DNA of 64,000 nt from Streptomyces venezuelae ATCC 10712 (GTDB lineage: Bacteria > Actinomycetota > Actinomycetes > Streptomycetales > Streptomycetaceae): positions 3,658,001 to 3,722,000 of the forward strand of contig NZ_CP029197.1 in NCBI RefSeq assembly GCF_008639165.1. The letters run 5' to 3'. This document shows, one piece after another, positions 7,927 to 15,977 of this stretch. The notes under the pieces are model-generated. The model had not been told where the DNA came from, did not search any database, and worked only from the letters and a program-made list of their open reading frames with translations. Position numbers and translations under genes: made by a program. How positions within the stretch are numbered: position 1 is the stretch's first letter; each line of letters begins with the position of its first letter.

Positions 7927-8816
7927 CGGGCGCCTCCCATCGGAATGATCTTGGTGAACTCCTCGTGGCCCGGCCAGCTCAGGACCAGCTCGTCGCCGTC
8001 GAGACGCGCCCGCGCGAGGACGGGCGTCATGTCCTGCTCCCGCGCCCCCGCGAGCGCCTCGGCGGCCGTGCCGTACCCCTCCAGGGTCCGCAGGGTCGAG
8101 ATCGTCGGCGGCATCATCGTCAGCTCCCCCCGGTCGTAGCCGGCGGCGGCTTCCGCCGGGCGGATCCACACCGTGCGGTCGGCCTCCGTCGAGGCGTTCC
8201 GGGTGCGCTGACCGGCCGGCAGCGCGGCCACGAAGAACCAGGTGTCGTACCGGCGCTGCTCGAACTCCGGGGTGATCCAGCGGGCCCACGCGCCGAGCAG
8301 GTCGGAGCGCAGCACCAGGCCGCGCCGGTCCAGGAAGTCGGCGAAGGACAGCTCCCGGGCGACGAGCGCCTCCCGGTCCCGCTCCCAGTCCTCGCCCGTC
8401 GTGTCCCCGACGACCTCGTCACCGGTCTCCCCGGCCAGCAGGACGCCCGCCTCCTCGTACGTCTCGCGTACGGCGGCGCAGACCACGGCCTGGGCCTGCG
8501 CGGGGTCGTCGAGGCCAAGCCGGTCGGCCCAGGTCTCGCGGGAGGGCCCCGCCCAGCGCACCGGGTGCTCGTCACGGGGGTCGACCCCGCCGCCGGGATA
8601 GGCGTACGCGCCGCCCGCGAAGGCCATCGAGGTGCGGCGGCGCAGCATGTGCACCTCTGGCCCGGCCCCGGTGTCGCCGTCCCGCAGCAGCAGCACGGTG
8701 GCGGCGCGGCGGGGCGTCACGGGGGTGAGCTCACCGGCGGCGAGGGCGCGGATGCGGTCGGGCCACTCCGGCGGGTACCACTGACCGTTCGACTGCTTCG
8801 GCTGACCATTCGACAT
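7923..8816 (-). CDS. NUDIX hydrolase (large, about 297 residues)
   Basis: The protein has a NUDIX core with an extended loop, GGGVDPRDEHP followed ~35 residues later by AAVRETYEEAGVLLAGE, so the NUDIX helix is preceded by a long insertion. This pattern is seen in the NUDT19/RNHI-like branch, some of which hydrolyse acyl-CoA or other dinucleoside substrates; the exact substrate is not predictable. ATG 8816 is chosen because TAGCAT ends six bases before it with no Shine-Dalgarno. It is cotranscribed with the downstream MBL-fold gene through a 4-base overlap. Confidence 0.85.
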   Translation of the reverse strand: MSNGQPKQSNGQWYPPEWPDRIRALAAGELTPVTPRRAATVLLLRDGDTGAGPEVHMLRRRTSMAFAGGAYAYPGGGVDPRDEHPVRWAGPSRETWADRLGLDDPAQAQAVVCAAVRETYEEAGVLLAGETGDEVVGDTTGEDWERDREALVARELSFADFLDRRGLVLRSDLLGAWARWITPEFEQRRYDTWFFVAALPAGQRTRNASTEADRTVWIRPAEAAAGYDRGELTMMPPTISTLRTLEGYGTAAEALAGAREQDMTPVLARARLDGDELVLSWPGHEEFTKIIPMGGAR

Positions 8817-8828
8817 GGCCGGATGCTA
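8816..8828 (-). promoter_or_regulatory. Leaderless promoter (-10 TAGCAT) of NUDIX-MBL operon
   Basis: TAGCAT (8828-8823 on the minus strand) is followed by CCGGCC and then the ATG of the NUDIX gene. Confidence 0.6.
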
Positions 8829-8851
8829 TGCGCAACCACCTGAATGCACGA

Positions 8852-8904
8852 GAGCCGGTTCTCGCCGGGTGGACCCTTGCGGGCCCGCGCGGGAGAACCG
8901 GCTC
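8852..8904 (-). terminator. Terminator of the DUF4177-RidA operon
   Basis: GAGCCGGTTCTC (8852-8863) and GAGAACCGGCTC (8893-8904) form a perfect 12-bp stem over a 29-base loop that has its own GC pairing. It lies 20 bp beyond the RidA stop. Confidence 0.8.
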
Positions 8905-8924
8905 CGTGTCGCCTGCGGCAGGGC

Positions 8925-9395
8925 TCAGGCCTCGACCAGCTCCACCTGGACCTCGACCTCGACCGGCGCGTCGAGCGGCAGCACGGTCACGCCGACGGCG
9001 CTGCGGGCGTGCACGCCCTTGTCGCCGAGGACCGCGCCGAGCAGCTCGCTGGCGCCGTTGATGACGCCCGGCTGCCCGGTGAAGTCGGGGGCGGAGGCGA
9101 CGAAGCCGACGACCTTCACGACCCGCTTGATCCGGTCCAGGTCACCGGCGACCGACTTCACGGCCGCGAGCGCGTTCAGCGCGCAGGTGGCCGCGAGCTT
9201 CTTGGCCTCCTCCGCGGTGACCTCGCCGCCGACCTTGCCGGTCAGCTGGAGCTCGCCGCCCACCATCGGGAGCTGGCCCGAGGTGTAGACGTACACGCCC
9301 GACTGCACGGCCGGCTGGTACGCGGCCAGCGGCGGCACGACGGCCGGCAGGGTCAGGCCGAGCTCGGCGAGCTTCGCCTCGACGGCCCCGCTCAC
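8925..9395 (-). CDS. RidA/YjgF-family protein
   Basis: This 156-residue protein belongs to the RidA superfamily, which includes enamine/imine deaminases that detoxify reactive PLP-enzyme intermediates. Typical features are the YTSGQLP strand, the VTAEEAKKLAATCALNALAAV helix region and the C-terminal PLDAPVEVEVQ strand. Whether the Arg that binds the imino acid carboxylate is present is unclear, so it may be a subfamily without deaminase activity. GTG 9395 overlaps the TGA of the DUF4177 gene. In M. tuberculosis the same pair lies between the MBL-fold gene and the ArsA-like genes. Confidence 0.88.
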   Translation of the reverse strand: MSGAVEAKLAELGLTLPAVVPPLAAYQPAVQSGVYVYTSGQLPMVGGELQLTGKVGGEVTAEEAKKLAATCALNALAAVKSVAGDLDRIKRVVKVVGFVASAPDFTGQPGVINGASELLGAVLGDKGVHARSAVGVTVLPLDAPVEVEVQVELVEA

Positions 9396-9550
9396 GACTT
9401 GGCCCGCTTCAGGTAGGCCACGAGCTGCTCGGGGTTGTTCGGCCCGGGCACGACCTGGACGAGCTCCCAGCCGTCCTCGCCCCAGGTGTCCAGAATCTGC
9501 TTGGTCGCGTGCACCAGAAGCGGCACCGTGACGTACTCCCACTTGGTCAT
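9392..9550 (-). CDS. DUF4177-type small protein
   Basis: This 52-residue protein begins MTKWEYVTVPLLVHATKQIL and contains the tryptophan-rich core DTWGEDGWELVQVVPGP that defines DUF4177. These are small beta-alpha-beta proteins of unknown function, conserved in actinobacteria and usually found next to RidA. The start at 9550 is supported by family length. The longer frame upstream is GC-rich noncoding DNA. Its stop overlaps the RidA GTG, indicating translational coupling. Confidence 0.8.
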   Translation of the reverse strand: MTKWEYVTVPLLVHATKQILDTWGEDGWELVQVVPGPNNPEQLVAYLKRAKS

Positions 9551-9718
9551 GGGCCCGACTGTATCCGCTGCCGCGGGGCGCCCCCTCCGAGGCGGCCCCG
9601 AAGGCGGCGGCCGCGGCGAGGCGCGGCGCCAGGCGTCGCGGGCCCGGCCCCGATCGCGCGGCACCCCCTAGGGGTCTTCTCCGGGGCGGCCTCCTGATTG
9701 GGCACGGCCGCCAGTGGT

Positions 9719-9732
9719 TAGGCTCGACAGCG
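9719..9732 (+). promoter_or_regulatory. Leaderless promoter of the ArsA-like operon (-10 TAGGCT)
   Basis: TAGGCT (9719-9724) is followed by seven bases and GTG 9732. A weak TTGGGC (9698-9703) could serve as -35 with a short spacer. Confidence 0.6.
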
Positions 9733-10694
9733 TGAGCAGGCTCCAGGTCGTCAGCGGCAAGGGCGGTACCGGTAAGACGACGGTCGCCGCCGCCCTCGCG
9801 CTCGCCCTCGCGACGGAGGGCAAGCGGACCCTCCTCGTCGAGGTCGAAGGCAGACAGGGCATCGCACAGCTCTTCGAGACGGAGGCGCTTCCGTACGAGG
9901 AGCGCAAGATCGCCGTCGCGCCGGGCGGCGGGGAGGTGTACGCGCTGGCGATCGACGCCGAGCGCGCGCTCCTCGACTACCTCCAGATGTTCTACAAACT
10001 GGGCGGGGCGGGGCGGGCCCTGAAGAAGCTCGGCGCGATCGACTTCGCGACGACGATAGCGCCGGGGGTACGGGACGTCCTGCTGACCGGCAAGGCGTGC
10101 GAGGCGGTCCGGCGGCGCGAGAAGCACGGCGGCCACACGTACGACCACGTGGTCATGGACGCGCCCCCGACCGGCCGCATCACCCGCTTCCTCAACGTGA
10201 ACGACGAGGTGGCGGGCCTGGCCAGGATCGGCCCGATACACAATCAGGCGCAGGCCGTCATGCGGGTCCTCAAGTCCCCCGAGACGGCGGTCCATCTGGT
10301 GACCCTCCTGGAGGAGATGCCCGTCCAGGAGACCGCGGACGGCATCGCGGAGCTCCGCGCGGCCGAACTGCCGGTGGGCAGGGTCGTGGTGAACATGGTG
10401 CGGCCGCACGTCCTCGACGAGGCGGCGGTACGGGCCGCCTCCGGCGACCACCGGGACGCCATCGCGCGGACGCTCGCCTCGGTCGGCGTCGCGGGGGGCA
10501 CGACGCTCGTCGAGCCGCTCCTCGACCAGGCGGTCGAGCACGCCCGGCGGGTGGAGCTCGAGCGGGCGCAGCGGGCGGTGCTGGACGGCCTCGGCGTCCC
10601 CGCGTACGAGCTCCCGTTCCTGGGCGACGGGGCGGACATCGCGGGGCTCTACCGGCTGGCGAAGCGACTGCGGAAGCAAGGGGTGGGTGCGTGA
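9732..10694 (+). CDS. ArsA/Get3-like ATPase, subunit 1
   Basis: This 320-residue SIMIBI-class P-loop ATPase has the deviant Walker A SGKGGTGKTT at residues 8-17, including the signature lysine Lys10 that contacts the partner's nucleotide in dimers. Switch motifs are seen in VVMDAPPTG. No arsenite-binding Cys triad is seen, so arsenic transport is unlikely despite database names. GTG 9732 is supported by a leaderless promoter. It overlaps the second ATPase by four bases (GTGA). Homologs are S. coelicolor SCO3577 and M. tuberculosis Rv3679, whose pair has been called BagA/BagB. Function may be client targeting or stress tolerance. Confidence 0.9.
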   Translation: MSRLQVVSGKGGTGKTTVAAALALALATEGKRTLLVEVEGRQGIAQLFETEALPYEERKIAVAPGGGEVYALAIDAERALLDYLQMFYKLGGAGRALKKLGAIDFATTIAPGVRDVLLTGKACEAVRRREKHGGHTYDHVVMDAPPTGRITRFLNVNDEVAGLARIGPIHNQAQAVMRVLKSPETAVHLVTLLEEMPVQETADGIAELRAAELPVGRVVVNMVRPHVLDEAAVRAASGDHRDAIARTLASVGVAGGTTLVEPLLDQAVEHARRVELERAQRAVLDGLGVPAYELPFLGDGADIAGLYRLAKRLRKQGVGA

Positions 10695-12079
10695 CGGAGA
10701 ATTCCCCCGACGGCCGCGGCCCGGCCGCGACGTCCGACGCCAGCGGCGCGCCTTCCGAGGCGAGCGGGCTCGATTCCGTTCCCGTGCTTGAGCTCGATCC
10801 GCTCATCGACGATCGCGGTACCCGCATCATCGTCTGCTGCGGCGCGGGCGGGGTCGGCAAGACGACCACGGCGGCGGCGCTCGGCGTGCGGGCGGCGGAG
10901 CGGGGGCGGCGGGTCGTCGTCCTCACCATCGACCCGGCCCGCCGGCTCGCCCAGTCGATGGGGATCGACTCCCTCGACAACACCCCCCGCAAGGTCGACG
11001 GCATCAAGGGCTCCGACGGCGGCGAACTGCACGCGATGATGCTGGACATGAAGCGGACCTTCGACGAGATCGTCGAGGCGCACGCGGAGCCCGACCGGGC
11101 TCGGGCGATCCTGGAGAACCCCTTCTACCAGTCCCTGTCGGCCGGATTCGCCGGTACGCAGGAGTACATGGCGATGGAGAAGCTGGGCCAGCTCCGGGCC
11201 CGCGACGAGTGGGACCTGATCGTCGTGGACACCCCGCCGTCCCGGTCCGCGCTCGACTTCCTCGACGCGCCGAAGCGGCTCGGATCCTTCCTCGACGGGA
11301 AGTTCATCAAGCTGCTCATGGCGCCGGCGAAGGTGGGCGGCCGGGCCGGGATGAAGTTCCTCAACGTCGGCATGTCGATGATGACGGGGACCCTGGGGAA
11401 GCTGCTGGGGGGTCAGTTCCTGAAGGACGTGCAGACGTTCGTGGCGGCGATGGACACGATGTTCGGCGGGTTCAGGACCCGCGCGGACGCCACGTACAAG
11501 CTGCTGCAGGCCCCGGGCACGGCCTTCCTCGTGGTGGCCACGCCGGAGCGGGACGCGCTGCGCGAGGCCGCGTACTTCGTGGAGCGGCTGGCCGCCGAGG
11601 GGATGCCGCTCGCGGGTCTGGTTCTCAACCGGGTGCACGGCAGTGGCGCCGCCCGGCTGTCGGCCGAGCGGGCGCGGGCCGCGGCGGAAAATCTTGACGA
11701 GAAGCGCATGGTGGATCAGGGGCCCGGGAAGACTGACCGAAGTGGCTCCCCGGCCACCGAGCACGAGCACGAGCCGTCCGACCTCGCCACCGCCGCCACC
11801 GCCCCAACTCCCGTACCCGAGGCTGCCCCCACAGCCGCACCGGCACAGGAACTCGACGCAGTCGACACGGAAGACGTCGACGTGCGCCGTCTCACCGCGG
11901 GACTCCTCCACCTGCATGCCGAGCGCATGCGGGTGCTCGCGCGTGAGCAGCGCACGCGGGACCGCTTCACCGCGCTCCATCCCGAGGTGGCGGTGACCGA
12001 AGTGGCGGCCCTGCCCGGCGATGTGCACGACCTCGCCGGGCTGCGGGCCATCGGTGACCGGCTCACGGCCGGGCGGTAG
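10691..12079 (+). CDS. ArsA/Get3-like ATPase, subunit 2 (signature lysine missing)
   Basis: This 462-residue partner of the preceding ATPase has a Walker A at residues 51-58 reading GAGGVGKT. The position of the signature lysine (GKGGVGKT in ArsA/Get3) is Ala52. The switch I region is LTIDPARRLAQSMG and switch II is VVDTPPSRSALDFL. A Pro/Thr/Ala-rich linker at about residues 345-390 precedes a short helical C-terminal domain. It starts at GTG 10691 inside the stop of subunit 1, so an obligate heterodimer is likely. It converges on wblA. Homologs are SCO3578 and Rv3680. Confidence 0.9.
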   Translation: MTENSPDGRGPAATSDASGAPSEASGLDSVPVLELDPLIDDRGTRIIVCCGAGGVGKTTTAAALGVRAAERGRRVVVLTIDPARRLAQSMGIDSLDNTPRKVDGIKGSDGGELHAMMLDMKRTFDEIVEAHAEPDRARAILENPFYQSLSAGFAGTQEYMAMEKLGQLRARDEWDLIVVDTPPSRSALDFLDAPKRLGSFLDGKFIKLLMAPAKVGGRAGMKFLNVGMSMMTGTLGKLLGGQFLKDVQTFVAAMDTMFGGFRTRADATYKLLQAPGTAFLVVATPERDALREAAYFVERLAAEGMPLAGLVLNRVHGSGAARLSAERARAAAENLDEKRMVDQGPGKTDRSGSPATEHEHEPSDLATAATAPTPVPEAAPTAAPAQELDAVDTEDVDVRRLTAGLLHLHAERMRVLAREQRTRDRFTALHPEVAVTEVAALPGDVHDLAGLRAIGDRLTAGR

Positions 12080-12131
12080 TCCTCGTCCTGGTGACCGCCG
12101 GCTCGGTGCCGGCCGTGGTCCTCGTCCTGGT

Positions 12132-12147
12132 GTCCCCGCCGGGGGAC
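12132..12147. terminator. Terminator between ArsA-like operon and wblA
   Basis: GTCCCC-GCCG-GGGGAC forms a 6-bp stem with a tetraloop. The overlapping CCTCGTCC / GGACGAGG pair (about 12120-12151) offers an alternative longer stem. It lies between convergent genes. Confidence 0.55.
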
Positions 12148-12186
12148 GAGGGTCCTGTGCGGCCCTGATCAGCCGCCGGACGGGTG

Positions 12187-12531
12187 CTAGCCGACCGCGG
12201 CGTACGCCTCGTACGTCGCGTCGTCCTCGATGGCCACGGGCAGCAGGCCCGCTCCGCGCTCGTACTCGGTGCGCGCGGTCTCCAGGAGCCGGCGCCACGA
12301 GGTGACCGTCGGCCTCCGGCGGAGCAGGGCGCGGCGCTCGCGCTCCGTCATGCCGCCCCACACGCCGAACTCCACGCGGTTGTCGAGGGCGTCGGCGAGG
12401 CACTCGGTCCGTACCGGACAGCCGGTGCACACCGCCTTTGCCCTGTTCTGTGCCGCTCCCTGTACGAAAAGTTCATCCGGATCGGTAGTGCGGCAGGCCG
12501 CCTGCGCACTCCAGTCAGCTACCCAGCCCAT
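12187..12531 (-). CDS. wblA: WhiB-like iron-sulfur regulator WblA
   Basis: This 114-residue protein has the four WhiB cysteines at 13, 35, 38 and 44 that bind a 4Fe-4S cluster, the GVWGG turn at 56-60, and a basic C-terminal helix (RERRALLRRRP) that contacts DNA or RNA polymerase sigma region 4. It closely matches remembered SCO3579 WblA, a pleiotropic regulator that represses antibiotic biosynthesis and is needed for sporulation; the mycobacterial ortholog is WhiB4. ATG 12531 is preferred because GGGAGAGG lies upstream. A GTG at 12588 would add 19 residues without a ribosome binding site. Confidence 0.96.
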   Translation of the reverse strand: MGWVADWSAQAACRTTDPDELFVQGAAQNRAKAVCTGCPVRTECLADALDNRVEFGVWGGMTERERRALLRRRPTVTSWRRLLETARTEYERGAGLLPVAIEDDATYEAYAAVG

Positions 12532-13057
12532 ACCGGCGCCGTCCTCTCCCGAATCGAGGCTCCCCCACGGCGGCAGCGGCATATTCACCGCTGCCAGTTG
12601 GGACGTTACGGAAGGTGGGCACAGCGCAACACCCCCTTCGGGCCCAATCTTGGATGGCCCGAACGGACTATGCGTGCGCGTCAGATCACCCAGGGGAGTG
12701 ATCGAAGGACATGCGTGTGATAGCGGACATATCGCCTGGATGTGTCCTTCCTCGACGGGGCCACTTGGGGCACCGTGTGACGCATGAGTCGGAATCGGAC
12801 ACGAGGTTCCCGTGTTTCGGGGTCACGGGAATTCATGCCGATGTCACACCCGGGTCTTGATGCGAGACCGCACTGCTGTGACAGTTGGGAGCAGCTTAGG
12901 CCAAGGCATATACGTGTGTCCGGCGAATGAGAACGTCGGCGCCTCGCGCCGCCCAGGGGGACCGGGCCCGCCGTTCGTGGCATATCCGGATGTCACGGTC
13001 TGGTACTCGAACGCTCCGAGGAGCCCCCGCTCCTACGGAACGCTCATCTCTACGGAT
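12532..13057. other. Long divergent intergenic region between wblA and the class A PBP gene
   Basis: About 525 bp without a convincing gene and with lower GC skew than coding DNA. It must hold the wblA promoter and leader (minus strand). It contains TGTCACA at about 12842 and a matching TGTGACA about 30 bp away, plus ACACGAGGTTCCCGTGT at about 12800-12816, which are possible operator palindromes. I cannot assign either to a known regulator. Confidence 0.5.
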
Positions 13058-13070
13058 TAGGCTGCCCCCA
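13058..13070 (+). promoter_or_regulatory. Leaderless promoter of the class A PBP gene (-10 TAGGCT)
   Basis: TAGGCT (13058-13063) is followed by GCCCCC and ATG 13070. No Shine-Dalgarno is present. No clear -35. Confidence 0.65.
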
Positions 13071-15316
13071 TGGCAAAGAAGCGCTCCGGCGGTGGTCTGA
13101 CCGGGACCCAGCAGGCCGCCAAGTTCCTCGGTGTCAGTGTGCTCGCGGGAGCCGTGCTGGCGGGCATCGCCCTGCCCGCGGCCGGCGCACTGGGCCTGGC
13201 GGCGAAGGGCACGGTCGAGGGGTTCGACGAGATCCCCTCCAACCTGAAGACCCCACCGCTGAGTCAGCGCACCAAGATCCTCGACTCCGAGGGCGGCCTG
13301 ATCGCCACCGTGTACTCACGGGACCGGACGGTCGTCCCGATCGACAAGATCTCCCCGTACATGCAGAAGGCGATCGTCGCCATCGAGGACGGCCGCTTCT
13401 ACGAGCACGGGGCGATCGACCTCAAGGGCGTGCTGCGCGCCATCAACCGGAACGCGCAGTCGGGCGGGGTCGCGCAGGGCGCGTCCACCCTCACCCAGCA
13501 GTACGTGAAGAACGTCTTCGTCGAGGAGGCCGGTGACGACCCCGAGAAGGTCGCGCAGGCCACCCAGCAGACCATCGGCCGCAAGGTCCGCGAGCTGAAG
13601 TTCGCGATCCAGGTCGAGGAGGAGCTGGGCAAGAAGAAGATCCTGGAGAACTACCTCAACATCACGTTCTTCGGGCAGCAGGCGTACGGCATCGAGGCCG
13701 CCTCCCAGCGGTACTTCTCCAAGCACGCCGCCGACCTGACCCTCGGCGAGGCCGCGATGATGGCCGGGCTCGTCCAGTCGCCCAGCCGCTACGACCCGAT
13801 CAACGACATCCAGGAAGCGACCAAGCGCCGCAACGTGGTCCTCCAGCGGATGGCCGACGTGAAGGACATCAGCCAGGCCGAGGCCGACAAGGCGAAGGCG
13901 ACCCCGCTCAAGCTGAAGGTCAAGACGCCGAAGAACGGCTGCATCACCGCCGTCGACGGCGCCGGCTTCTTCTGCGACTACGTCCGCAAGACGATCCTCA
14001 ACGACCCGGTCTTCGGCAAGACGGCCGAGGAGCGCCAGAAGCTGTGGAACCTGGGCGGTCTCACGATCAAGACCACCCTCGACCCGCGCGCCCAGGCCGC
14101 CGCCAACGAGGCCGCCGTCGCGAAGATCAACAAGGACGACCCGGTCGCCGCCTCCGTCGTCCAGGTCCAGCCCAAGACCGGCAAGATCCTGTCGATGGGC
14201 CAGTCCCGCCCGTACGGCCTGGACCAGAAGCAGCACCAGACGACGCTGAACCTCGCCGTCGGCAGCAAGATGGGCGGCACGACGTACGGCTTCCAGGTCG
14301 GCTCGACCTTCAAGCCGATCACGGCCGCCGCGGCCCTGGAGAAGGGTCTGAGCCCGGCGCAGACCTTCGACACCCCGTGGAAGATCAACATCCCGGAGGG
14401 TGACTTCACCCGCTGCGACGGCAAGCCTGCCGGCTACGCCAACTGGGAGATCGGCAACGAGCTCAAGACGGAGGAGGGCTCGTTCGACATGACCTCCGCC
14501 CTCGGCAAGTCCATCAACACGTACTTCGCCAAGCTGGAGCAGATGGCCGGCCTCTGCGAGACGATCACGATGGCCAAGAACGTCGGGTACGACCGCGAGC
14601 TCGGCAAGAAGCCCAAGGAGCTCCCCTCGATCACCCTCGGCGCCCAGGAGAGCACCCCGCTCGACATGGCGGCCGTCTACGCGACCTTCGCCAACCGCGG
14701 CATGTACTGCACCCCGGTCGCCATCGAGTCGGTCCGCGCGGCCAACGGCGACAAGCTCAACGTGCCGCAGACCAAGTGCTCGCGGGCGATGAGCGAGCGC
14801 ACCGCCGACACGATCAACCAGATGCTGAAGGGCGTCGTCGAGGACGGCACCGGCACCAAGGCCGGTCTCAGCGACCGCGACAACGCGGGCAAGACCGGTA
14901 CGACGAACGACCGCAAGGACGCCTGGTTCGTGGGCTACACGCCGAACCTGTCCACCGCCGTCTGGGTCGGTGACGACGTCGGCGAGAAGAAGTCGATGTA
15001 CGACATCACCATCGGCGGCGTGACCTACGACAAGGTCTGCGGCGGTTGCCTCCCCGGCCCCATCTGGAAGATCGCGATGACGGGCGCCCTGAACGCCTCC
15101 GAGACGCCGGGCTTCGCCACCATCGCCGTACCGCGGGGCGAGAAGCCCAAGGACCCGAAGGAAGGGGACGAGGGCCCGAACAAGCCGAACAAGCCGGGTA
15201 AGCCCGGCGACGGCAAGCCGGGCGACACCAAGCCCCCGACCAACCCCTTCCCGGGGATCACCCTCCCGGACGGAGTGATCGGCGGGAACAACGGGCACGG
15301 CCGCGGGAACCGCTGA
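13070..15316 (+). CDS. Class A penicillin-binding protein (transglycosylase + transpeptidase)
   Basis: This 748-residue bifunctional peptidoglycan synthase has a single N-terminal membrane anchor (about residues 18-45). A GT51 glycosyltransferase domain follows, with catalytic Glu106 in AIEDGRFYEHG. The penicillin-binding transpeptidase domain has STFK at Ser412, the SIN triad starting at Ser481 and KTG at Lys608. A Pro/Lys/Gly-rich disordered tail ends the protein. It corresponds to S. coelicolor SCO3580 and by position to M. tuberculosis PonA2, which supports acid and stress survival. ATG 13070 is supported by a leaderless promoter. Divergent from wblA, it ends at a strong terminator. Confidence 0.95.
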   Translation: MAKKRSGGGLTGTQQAAKFLGVSVLAGAVLAGIALPAAGALGLAAKGTVEGFDEIPSNLKTPPLSQRTKILDSEGGLIATVYSRDRTVVPIDKISPYMQKAIVAIEDGRFYEHGAIDLKGVLRAINRNAQSGGVAQGASTLTQQYVKNVFVEEAGDDPEKVAQATQQTIGRKVRELKFAIQVEEELGKKKILENYLNITFFGQQAYGIEAASQRYFSKHAADLTLGEAAMMAGLVQSPSRYDPINDIQEATKRRNVVLQRMADVKDISQAEADKAKATPLKLKVKTPKNGCITAVDGAGFFCDYVRKTILNDPVFGKTAEERQKLWNLGGLTIKTTLDPRAQAAANEAAVAKINKDDPVAASVVQVQPKTGKILSMGQSRPYGLDQKQHQTTLNLAVGSKMGGTTYGFQVGSTFKPITAAAALEKGLSPAQTFDTPWKINIPEGDFTRCDGKPAGYANWEIGNELKTEEGSFDMTSALGKSINTYFAKLEQMAGLCETITMAKNVGYDRELGKKPKELPSITLGAQESTPLDMAAVYATFANRGMYCTPVAIESVRAANGDKLNVPQTKCSRAMSERTADTINQMLKGVVEDGTGTKAGLSDRDNAGKTGTTNDRKDAWFVGYTPNLSTAVWVGDDVGEKKSMYDITIGGVTYDKVCGGCLPGPIWKIAMTGALNASETPGFATIAVPRGEKPKDPKEGDEGPNKPNKPGKPGDGKPGDTKPPTNPFPGITLPDGVIGGNNGHGRGNR

Positions 15317-15326
15317 CGCGGCGGCC

Positions 15327-15396
15327 GAGGACGTAGAGGTACGCCGAAGGGCGCCCCACTCCGGTGGGGCGCCCTTCGCGTTACCTCTACGTCCTC
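15327..15396. terminator. Very long bidirectional terminator hairpin
   Basis: GAGGACGTAGAGGTA (15327-15341) pairs with TACCTCTACGTCCTC (15382-15396). After a 3-base internal loop CGAAGGGCGCCCCAC pairs with its complement around a TCCG loop, giving 30 paired positions in total. It lies between the convergent PBP and yqeY genes. The right side continues with repeated TCAGCGT units. Confidence 0.92.
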
Positions 15397-15438
15397 AGCG
15401 TCCTCAGCGTTTCGGCGTGCTCAGCGTTTTAGGCGTTG

Positions 15439-15903
15439 TCAGCCCGCGAGCAGCTTCTTCACCGAGGCGGCGACCCGCCCGCCGTCGGCCTGGCCGGCCA
15501 CCTTCGGGTTCACGATCTTCATGACGGCGCCCATGGCACGCGGGCCCTCGGCGCCACCCGCCTTCGCCTCCTCGACGGCCGCCGCGACGATCCCGTCGAG
15601 CTCCTCGTCGCTGAGCTGCTTCGGCAGGTACGCGTCGAGGATGACGCCCTCCGCCTTCTCCCGCTCGGCGGACTCGAGGCGACCGCCCTGGGCGAAGGCG
15701 TCCGCGGCCTCGCGGCGCTTCTTCGCCTCCTTGGCGATCACCTTCTGCACCTCGTCGTCGGAGAGTTCGCGCTTGGTCTTGCCCGCGACCTCCTCCTTGG
15801 TGATCGCGGTGATGGTCAGCCGCAGGGTCGAGGAGCGCAGTTCGTCGCGCTCCCGGATCGCGGCGTTGAGGTCGGCCTGGAGCTTCGCCTTGAGCGTGGT
15901 CAT
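15439..15903 (-). CDS. GatB/YqeY domain protein
   Basis: This 154-residue all-helical YqeY-type protein begins MTTLKAKLQADLNAAIRERD, with the conserved core LRLTITAITKEEVAGKTKREL and the glycine-rich C-terminal KIVNPKVAGQADGGRVA that resembles the tail domain of GatB. It may assist tRNA-dependent amidation, but a stand-alone function is unproven. ATG 15903 is the family start. A GACACT element ends seven bases upstream and could be a leaderless -10. It is divergent from the metallophosphoesterase gene. Confidence 0.9.
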   Translation of the reverse strand: MTTLKAKLQADLNAAIRERDELRSSTLRLTITAITKEEVAGKTKRELSDDEVQKVIAKEAKKRREAADAFAQGGRLESAEREKAEGVILDAYLPKQLSDEELDGIVAAAVEEAKAGGAEGPRAMGAVMKIVNPKVAGQADGGRVAASVKKLLAG

Positions 15904-15977
15904 GTCGCCCAGTGTCGCAGGTGTGCCGCCCCACCCGCCCGCGCATTTACGCCTCCGGGGTCTGCGACGATGGGGGG

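Noticed and set aside
12681-13060. Small genes between wblA and the PBP
   Set aside because: Open frames on both strands lack third-position GC bias and ribosome binding sites.
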